Of a stretch of 64,000 nucleotides of DNA, positions 22,732 to 34,923 are shown piece by piece; within the stretch, counting starts at the first letter, position 1, and each line of letters opens with the position of its first letter. Below the pieces are notes generated by a model. It saw nothing but the letters and a program-made list of their open reading frames with translations, was not told the origin of the DNA and did no database searches. Both the position numbers and the translations under genes were made by a program. The DNA comes from Mactromeris polynyma (taxonomy: Eukaryota; Mollusca; Bivalvia; Venerida; Mactridae): positions 795,001 to 859,000 of the forward strand of contig JASFXZ010000029.1 in NCBI GenBank assembly GCA_032209605.1, in the 5' to 3' direction.

Positions 22732-22739
22732 TTAATATA
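22732..22739 (-). promoter_or_regulatory. candidate TATA box of the array gene (copy 2)
   Basis: On the minus strand the sequence TATATTAA lies 103 bp upstream of the ATG. A TCACT initiator-like match has its A at 22711, 28 bp downstream, the expected TATA-to-start distance. The same pair is present in copies 1 (near 17452) and 12 and in all core units at unit offset 1351-1358. The predicted 5' UTR would contain one short upstream ATG (ATGATTTCTGCATCTATCTAA in core units). Confidence 0.35.
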
Positions 22740-22960
22740 CATTAACTTGAGTAACCCAGGGTTTCTCAATAGCAACCAGCCGTGAAAATCTGCCAGCCTA
22801 ACTCAGAGTACGGCTTACATCACACAACAATCAAGTCTTCTGTTTGTCGCAGATTCACACCTTGCGCTCCGTGCAACAATGATCCCTTTGTGTTTGTCAT
22901 TTCAACTGAATTGAATGCACACGTATGACTGTTTAACACCTCGTAATATATGAATGCATA

Positions 22961-23350
22961 TTCATACAAGGAGCAGTTGTTAATCAGTTCATCAACGGTC
23001 TGACCGGGATGTTAAATGATTTCTTAAGTAATTTCTTAATCGTGCATTAGTACCTGTTTTGAAATTCAGTTTTTATTATCTGCATTTAATTCGTGTTTAC
23101 AATAAAGATTAACGACTGCTCCTTGGTTTTATATGTGTAGATTGTAGGTACGTGCAATATATATTTATATATTGTATGGCATATTTTTATGAGTTATGTC
23201 ATTATTTCAATGGTTAAATAATGTGTGTGTTTATTTTTAATGTAGTCTCTTATAACTTATAAGTTGAGTAGTGATATACATTTTTACCGAAATAATTGTT
23301 GCAGTTAGTATTGTATATGTATATTAATGAGACTTAAATAAATAAATATA
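22961..23350 (+). mobile_element. LINE-like 3' fragment with an internal inverted repeat, amplified with the unit
   Basis: Compared with the copy 1 flank, about 390 bp are inserted after ATGAATGCAT. The insert has inverted arms CAAGGAGCAGTTGTTAATC (22967-22985) and GATTAACGACTGCTCCTTGG (23107-23126). It ends with GAGACTTAAATAAATAAATA, a simple tail typical of non-LTR elements. It is present in every unit from copy 2 on (unit offset 1580-1969) but not in copy 1 or 12 flanks, so it entered before the core amplified. Class is inferred from the tail only. Confidence 0.5.
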
Positions 23351-23837
23351 TATATTAATGTGTCGGCTGCCCAAAGCTGAATGACTTTTAAAACCTAAAC
23401 GCCCACATGAAAATCTCGTGCACTAGCACCTGCTAGCGACACCTATCGTAGATATTCGACGTTAATAAGGACAATAATTATCCCCTAATTCATTATATTC
23501 AAACGGATTTGTTATTGCGTTGGACTAACACAGATTCAATACCATTCAAGTTTAGCAGTAACCTATCTTAGGTTTTCAAAAAATAATAATTTGTTGTTTA
23601 ATATGTTTGCATTCAGTAAACAAAGTCCTCATCTATTTCAAGTTCAACAGTGATAATTAAGAAGATGTAACCACGTGCAAACTTATACATGAAGTAATTT
23701 CCCTTTCTTATTCTACCTCCCGAATATAAACGAAACTGTCACATGGTTATAAGATGACTTATGTAATATGTCACGTGACTATAACTAATTTCACTGGCTG
23801 TGTATATACTGGTCAAAACTACTAACCCGTTTCTGTG

Positions 23838-23998
23838 TGTCGGACCTCGTTTATTCGAAATCCTTTTATCCGAAATAAAAATCGGGTCCCGGTGGATTTT
23901 CTTTGGCACGTCAAATTGAAATGTGTTATTCGAAACTATGTATTATTTGAAATAAAATTCTGGGTCCGATGAATTCGAATAAACGAGGTCCGACTGTA
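23838..23998. mobile_element. MITE carried by each array unit (first core copy)
   Basis: The right end AAACGAGGTCCGACTGTA and the left TGTCGGACCTCGTTTATTCG are inverted repeats of the CAGTCGGACC family; the left CAGT has decayed to GTGT. The same element lies at 20633-20808 and, at unit offset 2457-2617, at 29226, 32679, 36132, 39585, 43038, 46491, 49944 and 53397. It multiplied as a passenger of the tandem duplication and not by transposition. Confidence 0.8.
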
Positions 23999-24773
23999 TA
24001 CATGTTAACACATAATTAAATATGAATTATGCACATTTACCTCAAACAAAGACGCACAGTTTCCGGAACACATGAAGTTTCATTTCCAAATTGTGTAGTA
24101 CCAACTATCCATCAGACCGAATATATTTATGACAGCGAATTAGACAAATATACGTCAGATCGAAACACATAAACACTTAAGTATATTGCCAATTTCCTTC
24201 GACAGGCAGGAATATTTTGGCCAATTATTTATATAGATTTACATACTGCATACATATCTGTCTGTTGGATTATCAACTGTGTGTAGCTGGTTTATTCATT
24301 CATGTATAAAAGCATTTTATATGTCCGTGATAAATGTGCATTCAGTTGTAACGTAGCAAAGGGCCACAATTCACCACTTTTTATGAAAGACAGAGTATCT
24401 TCCCTTCGATCAGCTGTATCCTATATGTGAAGTTGGCAGTTTCAGCAGTAACAGAAGCGTACGTACAATAGGAACATACCTACGTTGTAACTACGCAACA
24501 TAATGTCGGTATTATTTTTCCATTGTGCCAAAGCTATTTCGTGTGATAATGATAATTATTGCGCATTCTTTTATACCATGTGCATGAAATTCGCCATATG
24601 TTACCACGTGTTTTCCCTTGTACTATTGTTGCTGTGTTTAATAAGCTGACATGGCTATAACATGAGATACGTGATCATCCCAGGTCATGGATTCAAGATC
24701 TGCTTCGTCATCAATTTCATGAAATGTAACAATTAACATAACAAAAAACAAGATGGTGAATATATCTTAAAGC

Positions 24774-24779
24774 TTTAAT
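24774..24779 (-). terminator. candidate polyadenylation signal ATTAAA of the array gene
   Basis: ATTAAA, the commonest variant of AATAAA, lies 55 bp downstream of the stop codon on the minus strand (shown for copy 3). It is conserved 55-60 bp beyond the stop in the other copies, including copy 1 (near 16052-16057) and copy 12. Confidence 0.45.
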
Positions 24780-24833
24780 GACAAACAAAACAAATTGCAC
24801 TATCGTGTGATAATATATATGTACATACACGTT

Positions 24834-25863
24834 TCAATAATACGCTGCTTCGTAATTTTTCGGATTTCTTCTTGCCTTTTCGTAGGCAGGACCACTGGTC
24901 ATTCTATCGTAAAAGTTCAAGAAGCTAACCAGATTCTGACTATCCACATTTGACAAGAACTCACCCATTGATTCATCTACTGGAACGCCAGTATCAGCAA
25001 AGTCTGCACAATGTTCACCGAGTTGTTTAGCAAGTTCATTTGTCACTGGATCAGCGTCAACTTTCACTCGGTACGATCTCGTTTTCTCAGAATCTCTCGA
25101 ATTACATCTTAGATCAAGCTGAGAATCTGACATAGTTAAGAATGGCTTTCTCTTCCAATCTTCACTCCGTGCGGATGAATGTCTTTTTCTCAAGTCTGAT
25201 CCGGCATCGTGTTTTGGTGCGTCACGACTTCTTCTGACGTCACTTTCGGAACAACTTTTGTGAATTTTTGGTGTTTTCATGTCCCAAAATGAATCAAATT
25301 CCTGATTTTCTTCGGGTTTAGTATGTTTACTGAGATCTTTCTTAATAGAAAGCAAACTATTGTCTACACACAAGTTAGCACGTTTTTTATATGCAACAAA
25401 ACCCGATGATTGTTTTGGTGTGGAACTTTTTGGTATTTCTACCCTTTCGCTCCATTTACTCCAAACATTGAATACTTTTTGCTCATTCAGCACTAAGCGT
25501 TTCTCTTCCCCAGAAGACTCGAACGATGATGATGAAAGATATCCGGATGTGTTAGAATCAGTATCTGATTTATCTGCAGATTTTCTGAATTCATATTCGG
25601 ACCCCTCCAGCAATGTTGATGAGCCACTGTTTTTCTTTCCTGTCACACAGAATGCACGTCCGAGTGTACTGCGACATGAAGCCATCACGTTCTTAGTCTA
25701 AAAAATGATAAATGGATAGATAAGTTAACAAGTTGAATATTCATGCAATATATTATATATTCCTTCGACAATTTTCCCGCAATACTTAACACACAGGCAC
25801 ATTTCAACTTACTACAATATTCGGGTATTCTGCACTGAAGTGCACAGCGTAACTTGTTGACAA
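24834..25863 (-). CDS. array gene copy 3, exons 2 and 3 only (exon 1 lost in the assembly gap)
   Basis: Exon 3 24834-25697 and exon 2 25813-25863 are intact, with the same splice signals as copy 2. From about 25887 on the sequence departs from the unit consensus by many small indels (ATTGGTGCGGCATACAATTG against ATTGTGGCGGCAATACATTG), and then runs into N. Exon 1 is therefore missing for technical, not biological, reasons. This is the first copy with the core variant QSSGF (codons for KQSSGFVAYKK) in place of HSADF, which suggests a short gene-conversion tract. Confidence 0.65.
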
Positions 25864-26024
25864 CTGTTGGAAGAATTAACCGTATTGGTGCGGCATACAA
25901 TTGCACGTGTCACACAATAGAAATAAAATTGATTATAACGGATTTGATTATTCTAAGGTATGCTTTAAGGTAGGAGCAGTGGATAAGAAGTGACCGACTA
26001 AGGTAGATGTGAAGTACTGTGCGT

Positions 26025-26224
26025 NNNNNNNNNNNNNNNNNNNNNNNNNNNNNNNNNNNNNNNNNNNNNNNNNNNNNNNNNNNNNNNNNNNNNNNNNNNN
26101 NNNNNNNNNNNNNNNNNNNNNNNNNNNNNNNNNNNNNNNNNNNNNNNNNNNNNNNNNNNNNNNNNNNNNNNNNNNNNNNNNNNNNNNNNNNNNNNNNNNN
26201 NNNNNNNNNNNNNNNNNNNNNNNN
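26025..26224. other. assembly gap of 200 N
   Basis: The round length points to a scaffolding placeholder of unknown true size. If exactly one unit is broken here, 1718 bp of unit sequence are missing; any number of further whole units could be hidden. The 140 bp just left of the gap look like a poor-quality contig end, because they match the unit consensus only with many indels. Confidence 0.95.
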
Positions 26225-26768
26225 GTTTATTCATTCATGTATAAAAGCATTTTATATGTCCGTGATAAATGTGCATTCAGTTGTAACGTAGCAAAGGGCC
26301 ACAATTCACCACTTTTTATGAAAGACAGAGTATCTTCCCTTCGATCAGCTGTATCCTATATGTGAAGTTGGCAGTTTCAGCAGTAACAGAAGCGTACGTA
26401 CAATAGGAACATACCTACGTTGTAACTACGCAACATAATGTCGGTATTATTTTTCCATTGTGCCAAAGCTATTTCGTGTGATAATGATAATTATTGCGCA
26501 TTCTTTTATACCATGTGCATGAAATTCGCCATATGTTACCACGTGTTTTCCCTTGTACTATTGTTGCTGTGTTTAATAAGCTGACATGGCTATAACATGA
26601 GATACGTGATCATCCCAGGTCATGGATTCAAGATCTGCTTCGTCATCAATTTCATGAAATGTAACAATTAACATAACAAAAAACAAGATGGTGAATATAT
26701 CTTAAAGCTTTAATGACAAACAAAACAAATTGCACTATCGTGTGATAATATATATGTACATACACGTT

Positions 26769-28017
26769 TCAATAATACGCTGCTTCGTAATTTTTCGGAT
26801 TTCTTCTTGCCTTTTCGTAGGCAGGACCACTGGTCATTCTATCGTAAAAGTTCAAGAAGCTAACCAGATTCTGACTATCCACATTTGACAAGAACTCACC
26901 CATTGATTCATCTACTGGAACGCCAGTATCAGCAAAGTCTGCACAATGTTCACCGAGTTGTTTAGCAAGTTCATTTGTCACTGGATCAGCGTCAACTTTC
27001 ACTCGGTACGATCTCGTTTTCTCAGAATCTCTCGAATTACATCTTAGATCAAGCTGAGAATCTGACATAGTTAAGAATGGCTTTCTCTTCCAATCTTCAC
27101 TCCGTGCGGATGAATGTCTTTTTCTCAAGTCTGATCCGGCATCGTGTTTTGGTGCGTCACGACTTCTTCTGACGTCACTTTCGGAACAACTTTTGTGAAT
27201 TTTTGGTGTTTTCATGTCCCAAAATGAATCAAATTCCTGATTTTCTTCGGGTTTAGTATGTTTACTGAGATCTTTCTTAATAGAAAGCAAACTATTGTCT
27301 ACACACAAGTTAGCACGTTTTTTATATGCAACAAAACCCGATGATTGTTTTGGTGTGGAACTTTTTGGTATTTCTACCCTTTCGCTCCATTTACTCCAAA
27401 CATTGAATACTTTTTGCTCATTCAGCACTAAGCGTTTCTCTTCCCCAGAAGACTCGAACGATGATGATGAAAGATATCCGGATGTGTTAGAATCAGTATC
27501 TGATTTATCTGCAGATTTTCTGAATTCATATTCGGACCCCTCCAGCAATGTTGATGAGCCACTGTTTTTCTTTCCTGTCACACAGAATGCACGTCCGAGT
27601 GTACTGCGACATGAAGCCATCACGTTCTTAGTCTAAAAAATGATAAATGGATAGATAAGTTAACAAGTTGAATATTCATGCAATATATTATATATTCCTT
27701 CGACAATTTTCCCGCAATACTTAACACACAGGCACATTTCAACTTACTACAATATTCGGGTATTCTGCACTGAAGTGCACAGCGTAACTTGTTGACAACT
27801 GTTGGAAGAATTAACCGTATTGTGGCGGCAATACATTGCACGTGTCACACAATAGAAATAAAAAATAATTTGATTATACAACGGAATGCTGATTGAATTA
27901 TAATTGCCTACTAAGGTATAGACTATTGTGCGTATAAAATACGATTGTATAACTTCAAAATAACTGATATATACGTATGTATAAAGAACTTACCTTAATT
28001 TTGGAGTTAACAGGCAT
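26769..28017 (-). CDS. array gene copy 4, 312 aa
   Basis: Exon 1 27994-28017, exon 2 27748-27798, exon 3 26769-27632, same junctions as copy 2. The exon 3 product is identical to that of copies 3, 5, 6 and 7 (QSSGF, VDNSLLS, TSGPAYEKARRNPKNY). Its flank has GGGATGTTAAATG and AATTTTTTAAT, variants shared with copies 2 and 5 only. Confidence 0.7.
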
Positions 28018-30221
28018 TTTTTCAATATTCAGTTGAGTATAAATTTTTTAATAATGTTAATCGATTGTTAGATAGATGCAGAAATCATGAAATGATAGTG
28101 ATAACCAGATACCACCCACTTAATATACATTAACTTGAGTAACCCAGGGTTTCTCAATAGCAACCAGCCGTGAAAATCTGCCAGCCTAACTCAGAGTACG
28201 GCTTACATCACACAACAATCAAGTCTTCTGTTTGTCGCAGATTCACACCTTGCGCTCCGTGCAACAATGATCCCTTTGTGTTTGTCATTTCAACTGAATT
28301 GAATGCACACGTATGACTGTTTAACACCTCGTAATATATGAATGCATATTCATACAAGGAGCAGTTGTTAATCAGTTCATCAACGGTCTGACCGGGATGT
28401 TAAATGATTTCTTAAGTAATTTCTTAATCGTGCATTAGTACCTGTTTTGAAATTCAGTTTTTATTATCTGCATTTAATTCGTGTTTACAATAAAGATTAA
28501 CGACTGCTCCTTGGTTTTATATGTGTAGATTGTAGGTACGTGCAATATATATTTATATATTGTATGGCATATTTTTATGAGTTATGTCATTATTTCAATG
28601 GTTAAATAATGTGTGTGTTTATTTTTAATGTAGTCTCTTATAACTTATAAGTTGAGTAGTGATATACATTTTTACCGAAATAATTGTTGCAGTTAGTATT
28701 GTATATGTATATTAATGAGACTTAAATAAATAAATATATATATTAATGTGTCGGCTGCCCAAAGCTGAATGACTTTTAAAACCTAAACGCCCACATGAAA
28801 ATCTCGTGCACTAGCACCTGCTAGCGACACCTATCGTAGATATTCGACGTTAATAAGGACAATAATTATCCCCTAATTCATTATATTCAAACGGATTTGT
28901 TATTGCGTTGGACTAACACAGATTCAATACCATTCAAGTTTAGCAGTAACCTATCTTAGGTTTTCAAAAAATAATAATTTGTTGTTTAATATGTTTGCAT
29001 TCAGTAAACAAAGTCCTCATCTATTTCAAGTTCAACAGTGATAATTAAGAAGATGTAACCACGTGCAAACTTATACATGAAGTAATTTCCCTTTCTTATT
29101 CTACCTCCCGAATATAAACGAAACTGTCACATGGTTATAAGATGACTTATGTAATATGTCACGTGACTATAACTAATTTCACTGGCTGTGTATATACTGG
29201 TCAAAACTACTAACCCGTTTCTGTGTGTCGGACCTCGTTTATTCGAAATCCTTTTATCCGAAATAAAAATCGGGTCCCGGTGGATTTTCTTTGGCACGTC
29301 AAATTGAAATGTGTTATTCGAAACTATGTATTATTTGAAATAAAATTCTGGGTCCGATGAATTCGAATAAACGAGGTCCGACTGTATACATGTTAACACA
29401 TAATTAAATATGAATTATGCACATTTACCTCAAACAAAGACGCACAGTTTCCGGAACACATGAAGTTTCATTTCCAAATTGTGTAGTACCAACTATCCAT
29501 CAGACCGAATATATTTATGACAGCGAATTAGACAAATATACGTCAGATCGAAACACATAAACACTTAAGTATATTGCCAATTTCCTTCGACAGGCAGGAA
29601 TATTTTGGCCAATTATTTATATAGATTTACATACTGCATACATATCTGTCTGTTGGATTATCAACTGTGTGTAGCTGGTTTATTCATTCATGTATAAAAG
29701 CATTTTATATGTCCGTGATAAATGTGCATTCAGTTGTAACGTAGCAAAGGGCCACAATTCACCACTTTTTATGAAAGACAGAGTATCTTCCCTTCGATCA
29801 GCTGTATCCTATATGTGAAGTTGGCAGTTTCAGCAGTAACAGAAGCGTACGTACAATAGGAACATACCTACGTTGTAACTACGCAACATAATGTCGGTAT
29901 TATTTTTCCATTGTGCCAAAGCTATTTCGTGTGATAATGATAATTATTGCGCATTCTTTTATACCATGTGCATGAAATTCGCCATATGTTACCACGTGTT
30001 TTCCCTTGTACTATTGTTGCTGTGTTTAATAAGCTGACATGGCTATAACATGAGATACGTGATCATCCCAGGTCATGGATTCAAGATCTGCTTCGTCATC
30101 AATTTCATGAAATGTAACAATTAACATAACAAAAAACAAGATGGTGAATATATCTTAAAGCTTTAATGACAAACAAAACAAATTGCACTATCGTGTGATA
30201 ATATATATGTACATACACGTT

Positions 30222-31470
30222 TCAATAATACGCTGCTTCGTAATTTTTCGGATTTCTTCTTGCCTTTTCGTAGGCAGGACCACTGGTCATTCTATCGTAA
30301 AAGTTCAAGAAGCTAACCAGATTCTGACTATCCACATTTGACAAGAACTCACCCATTGATTCATCTACTGGAACGCCAGTATCAGCAAAGTCTGCACAAT
30401 GTTCACCGAGTTGTTTAGCAAGTTCATTTGTCACTGGATCAGCGTCAACTTTCACTCGGTACGATCTCGTTTTCTCAGAATCTCTCGAATTACATCTTAG
30501 ATCAAGCTGAGAATCTGACATAGTTAAGAATGGCTTTCTCTTCCAATCTTCACTCCGTGCGGATGAATGTCTTTTTCTCAAGTCTGATCCGGCATCGTGT
30601 TTTGGTGCGTCACGACTTCTTCTGACGTCACTTTCGGAACAACTTTTGTGAATTTTTGGTGTTTTCATGTCCCAAAATGAATCAAATTCCTGATTTTCTT
30701 CGGGTTTAGTATGTTTACTGAGATCTTTCTTAATAGAAAGCAAACTATTGTCTACACACAAGTTAGCACGTTTTTTATATGCAACAAAACCCGATGATTG
30801 TTTTGGTGTGGAACTTTTTGGTATTTCTACCCTTTCGCTCCATTTACTCCAAACATTGAATACTTTTTGCTCATTCAGCACTAAGCGTTTCTCTTCCCCA
30901 GAAGACTCGAACGATGATGATGAAAGATATCCGGATGTGTTAGAATCAGTATCTGATTTATCTGCAGATTTTCTGAATTCATATTCGGACCCCTCCAGCA
31001 ATGTTGATGAGCCACTGTTTTTCTTTCCTGTCACACAGAATGCACGTCCGAGTGTACTGCGACATGAAGCCATCACGTTCTTAGTCTAAAAAATGATAAA
31101 TGGATAGATAAGTTAACAAGTTGAATATTCATGCAATATATTATATATTCCTTCGACAATTTTCCCGCAATACTTAACACACAGGCACATTTCAACTTAC
31201 TACAATATTCGGGTATTCTGCACTGAAGTGCACAGCGTAACTTGTTGACAACTGTTGGAAGAATTAACCGTATTGTGGCGGCAATACATTGCACGTGTCA
31301 CACAATAGAAATAAAAAATAATTTGATTATACAACGGAATGCTGATTGAATTATAATTGCCTACTAAGGTATAGACTATTGTGCGTATAAAATACGATTG
31401 TATAACTTCAAAATAACTGATATATACGTATGTATAAAGAACTTACCTTAATTTTGGAGTTAACAGGCAT
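30222..31470 (-). CDS. array gene copy 5, 312 aa
   Basis: Exon 1 31447-31470, exon 2 31201-31251, exon 3 30222-31085. The predicted exon 3 protein is the same as in copies 3, 4, 6 and 7. The flank variants GGGATGTTAAATG and AATTTTTTAAT are the same as in copy 4, making 4 and 5 the closest neighbours. Confidence 0.7.
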
Positions 31471-33674
31471 TTTTTCAATATTCAGTTGAGTATAAATTTT
31501 TTAATAATGTTAATCGATTGTTAGATAGATGCAGAAATCATGAAATGATAGTGATAACCAGATACCACCCACTTAATATACATTAACTTGAGTAACCCAG
31601 GGTTTCTCAATAGCAACCAGCCGTGAAAATCTGCCAGCCTAACTCAGAGTACGGCTTACATCACACAACAATCAAGTCTTCTGTTTGTCGCAGATTCACA
31701 CCTTGCGCTCCGTGCAACAATGATCCCTTTGTGTTTGTCATTTCAACTGAATTGAATGCACACGTATGACTGTTTAACACCTCGTAATATATGAATGCAT
31801 ATTCATACAAGGAGCAGTTGTTAATCAGTTCATCAACGGTCTGACCGGGATGTTAAATGATTTCTTAAGTAATTTCTTAATCGTGCATTAGTACCTGTTT
31901 TGAAATTCAGTTTTTATTATCTGCATTTAATTCGTGTTTACAATAAAGATTAACGACTGCTCCTTGGTTTTATATGTGTAGATTGTAGGTACGTGCAATA
32001 TATATTTATATATTGTATGGCATATTTTTATGAGTTATGTCATTATTTCAATGGTTAAATAATGTGTGTGTTTATTTTTAATGTAGTCTCTTATAACTTA
32101 TAAGTTGAGTAGTGATATACATTTTTACCGAAATAATTGTTGCAGTTAGTATTGTATATGTATATTAATGAGACTTAAATAAATAAATATATATATTAAT
32201 GTGTCGGCTGCCCAAAGCTGAATGACTTTTAAAACCTAAACGCCCACATGAAAATCTCGTGCACTAGCACCTGCTAGCGACACCTATCGTAGATATTCGA
32301 CGTTAATAAGGACAATAATTATCCCCTAATTCATTATATTCAAACGGATTTGTTATTGCGTTGGACTAACACAGATTCAATACCATTCAAGTTTAGCAGT
32401 AACCTATCTTAGGTTTTCAAAAAATAATAATTTGTTGTTTAATATGTTTGCATTCAGTAAACAAAGTCCTCATCTATTTCAAGTTCAACAGTGATAATTA
32501 AGAAGATGTAACCACGTGCAAACTTATACATGAAGTAATTTCCCTTTCTTATTCTACCTCCCGAATATAAACGAAACTGTCACATGGTTATAAGATGACT
32601 TATGTAATATGTCACGTGACTATAACTAATTTCACTGGCTGTGTATATACTGGTCAAAACTACTAACCCGTTTCTGTGTGTCGGACCTCGTTTATTCGAA
32701 ATCCTTTTATCCGAAATAAAAATCGGGTCCCGGTGGATTTTCTTTGGCACGTCAAATTGAAATGTGTTATTCGAAACTATGTATTATTTGAAATAAAATT
32801 CTGGGTCCGATGAATTCGAATAAACGAGGTCCGACTGTATACATGTTAACACATAATTAAATATGAATTATGCACATTTACCTCAAACAAAGACGCACAG
32901 TTTCCGGAACACATGAAGTTTCATTTCCAAATTGTGTAGTACCAACTATCCATCAGACCGAATATATTTATGACAGCGAATTAGACAAATATACGTCAGA
33001 TCGAAACACATAAACACTTAAGTATATTGCCAATTTCCTTCGACAGGCAGGAATATTTTGGCCAATTATTTATATAGATTTACATACTGCATACATATCT
33101 GTCTGTTGGATTATCAACTGTGTGTAGCTGGTTTATTCATTCATGTATAAAAGCATTTTATATGTCCGTGATAAATGTGCATTCAGTTGTAACGTAGCAA
33201 AGGGCCACAATTCACCACTTTTTATGAAAGACAGAGTATCTTCCCTTCGATCAGCTGTATCCTATATGTGAAGTTGGCAGTTTCAGCAGTAACAGAAGCG
33301 TACGTACAATAGGAACATACCTACGTTGTAACTACGCAACATAATGTCGGTATTATTTTTCCATTGTGCCAAAGCTATTTCGTGTGATAATGATAATTAT
33401 TGCGCATTCTTTTATACCATGTGCATGAAATTCGCCATATGTTACCACGTGTTTTCCCTTGTACTATTGTTGCTGTGTTTAATAAGCTGACATGGCTATA
33501 ACATGAGATACGTGATCATCCCAGGTCATGGATTCAAGATCTGCTTCGTCATCAATTTCATGAAATGTAACAATTAACATAACAAAAAACAAGATGGTGA
33601 ATATATCTTAAAGCTTTAATGACAAACAAAACAAATTGCACTATCGTGTGATAATATATATGTACATACACGTT

Positions 33675-34923
33675 TCAATAATACGCTGCTTCGTAATTTT
33701 TCGGATTTCTTCTTGCCTTTTCGTAGGCAGGACCACTGGTCATTCTATCGTAAAAGTTCAAGAAGCTAACCAGATTCTGACTATCCACATTTGACAAGAA
33801 CTCACCCATTGATTCATCTACTGGAACGCCAGTATCAGCAAAGTCTGCACAATGTTCACCGAGTTGTTTAGCAAGTTCATTTGTCACTGGATCAGCGTCA
33901 ACTTTCACTCGGTACGATCTCGTTTTCTCAGAATCTCTCGAATTACATCTTAGATCAAGCTGAGAATCTGACATAGTTAAGAATGGCTTTCTCTTCCAAT
34001 CTTCACTCCGTGCGGATGAATGTCTTTTTCTCAAGTCTGATCCGGCATCGTGTTTTGGTGCGTCACGACTTCTTCTGACGTCACTTTCGGAACAACTTTT
34101 GTGAATTTTTGGTGTTTTCATGTCCCAAAATGAATCAAATTCCTGATTTTCTTCGGGTTTAGTATGTTTACTGAGATCTTTCTTAATAGAAAGCAAACTA
34201 TTGTCTACACACAAGTTAGCACGTTTTTTATATGCAACAAAACCCGATGATTGTTTTGGTGTGGAACTTTTTGGTATTTCTACCCTTTCGCTCCATTTAC
34301 TCCAAACATTGAATACTTTTTGCTCATTCAGCACTAAGCGTTTCTCTTCCCCAGAAGACTCGAACGATGATGATGAAAGATATCCGGATGTGTTAGAATC
34401 AGTATCTGATTTATCTGCAGATTTTCTGAATTCATATTCGGACCCCTCCAGCAATGTTGATGAGCCACTGTTTTTCTTTCCTGTCACACAGAATGCACGT
34501 CCGAGTGTACTGCGACATGAAGCCATCACGTTCTTAGTCTAAAAAATGATAAATGGATAGATAAGTTAACAAGTTGAATATTCATGCAATATATTATATA
34601 TTCCTTCGACAATTTTCCCGCAATACTTAACACACAGGCACATTTCAACTTACTACAATATTCGGGTATTCTGCACTGAAGTGCACAGCGTAACTTGTTG
34701 ACAACTGTTGGAAGAATTAACCGTATTGTGGCGGCAATACATTGCACGTGTCACACAATAGAAATAAAAAATAATTTGATTATACAACGGAATGCTGATT
34801 GAATTATAATTGCCTACTAAGGTATAGACTATTGTGCGTATAAAATACGATTGTATAACTTCAAAATAACTGATATATACGTATGTATAAAGAACTTACC
34901 TTAATTTTGGAGTTAACAGGCAT
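33675..34923 (-). CDS. array gene copy 6, 312 aa
   Basis: Exon 1 34900-34923, exon 2 34654-34704, exon 3 33675-34538. The protein is identical to copies 3-5 and 7, but the flank changes here from AATTTTTTAAT to AATTGTTTAAT and from GGGATGTTAAATG to GGGATGATAAATG. This marks a transition point within the array. Confidence 0.7.

Noticed and set aside
25998..26365. Open frames crossing the N block
   Set aside because: They consist mainly of unknown bases and are artefacts of the gap.
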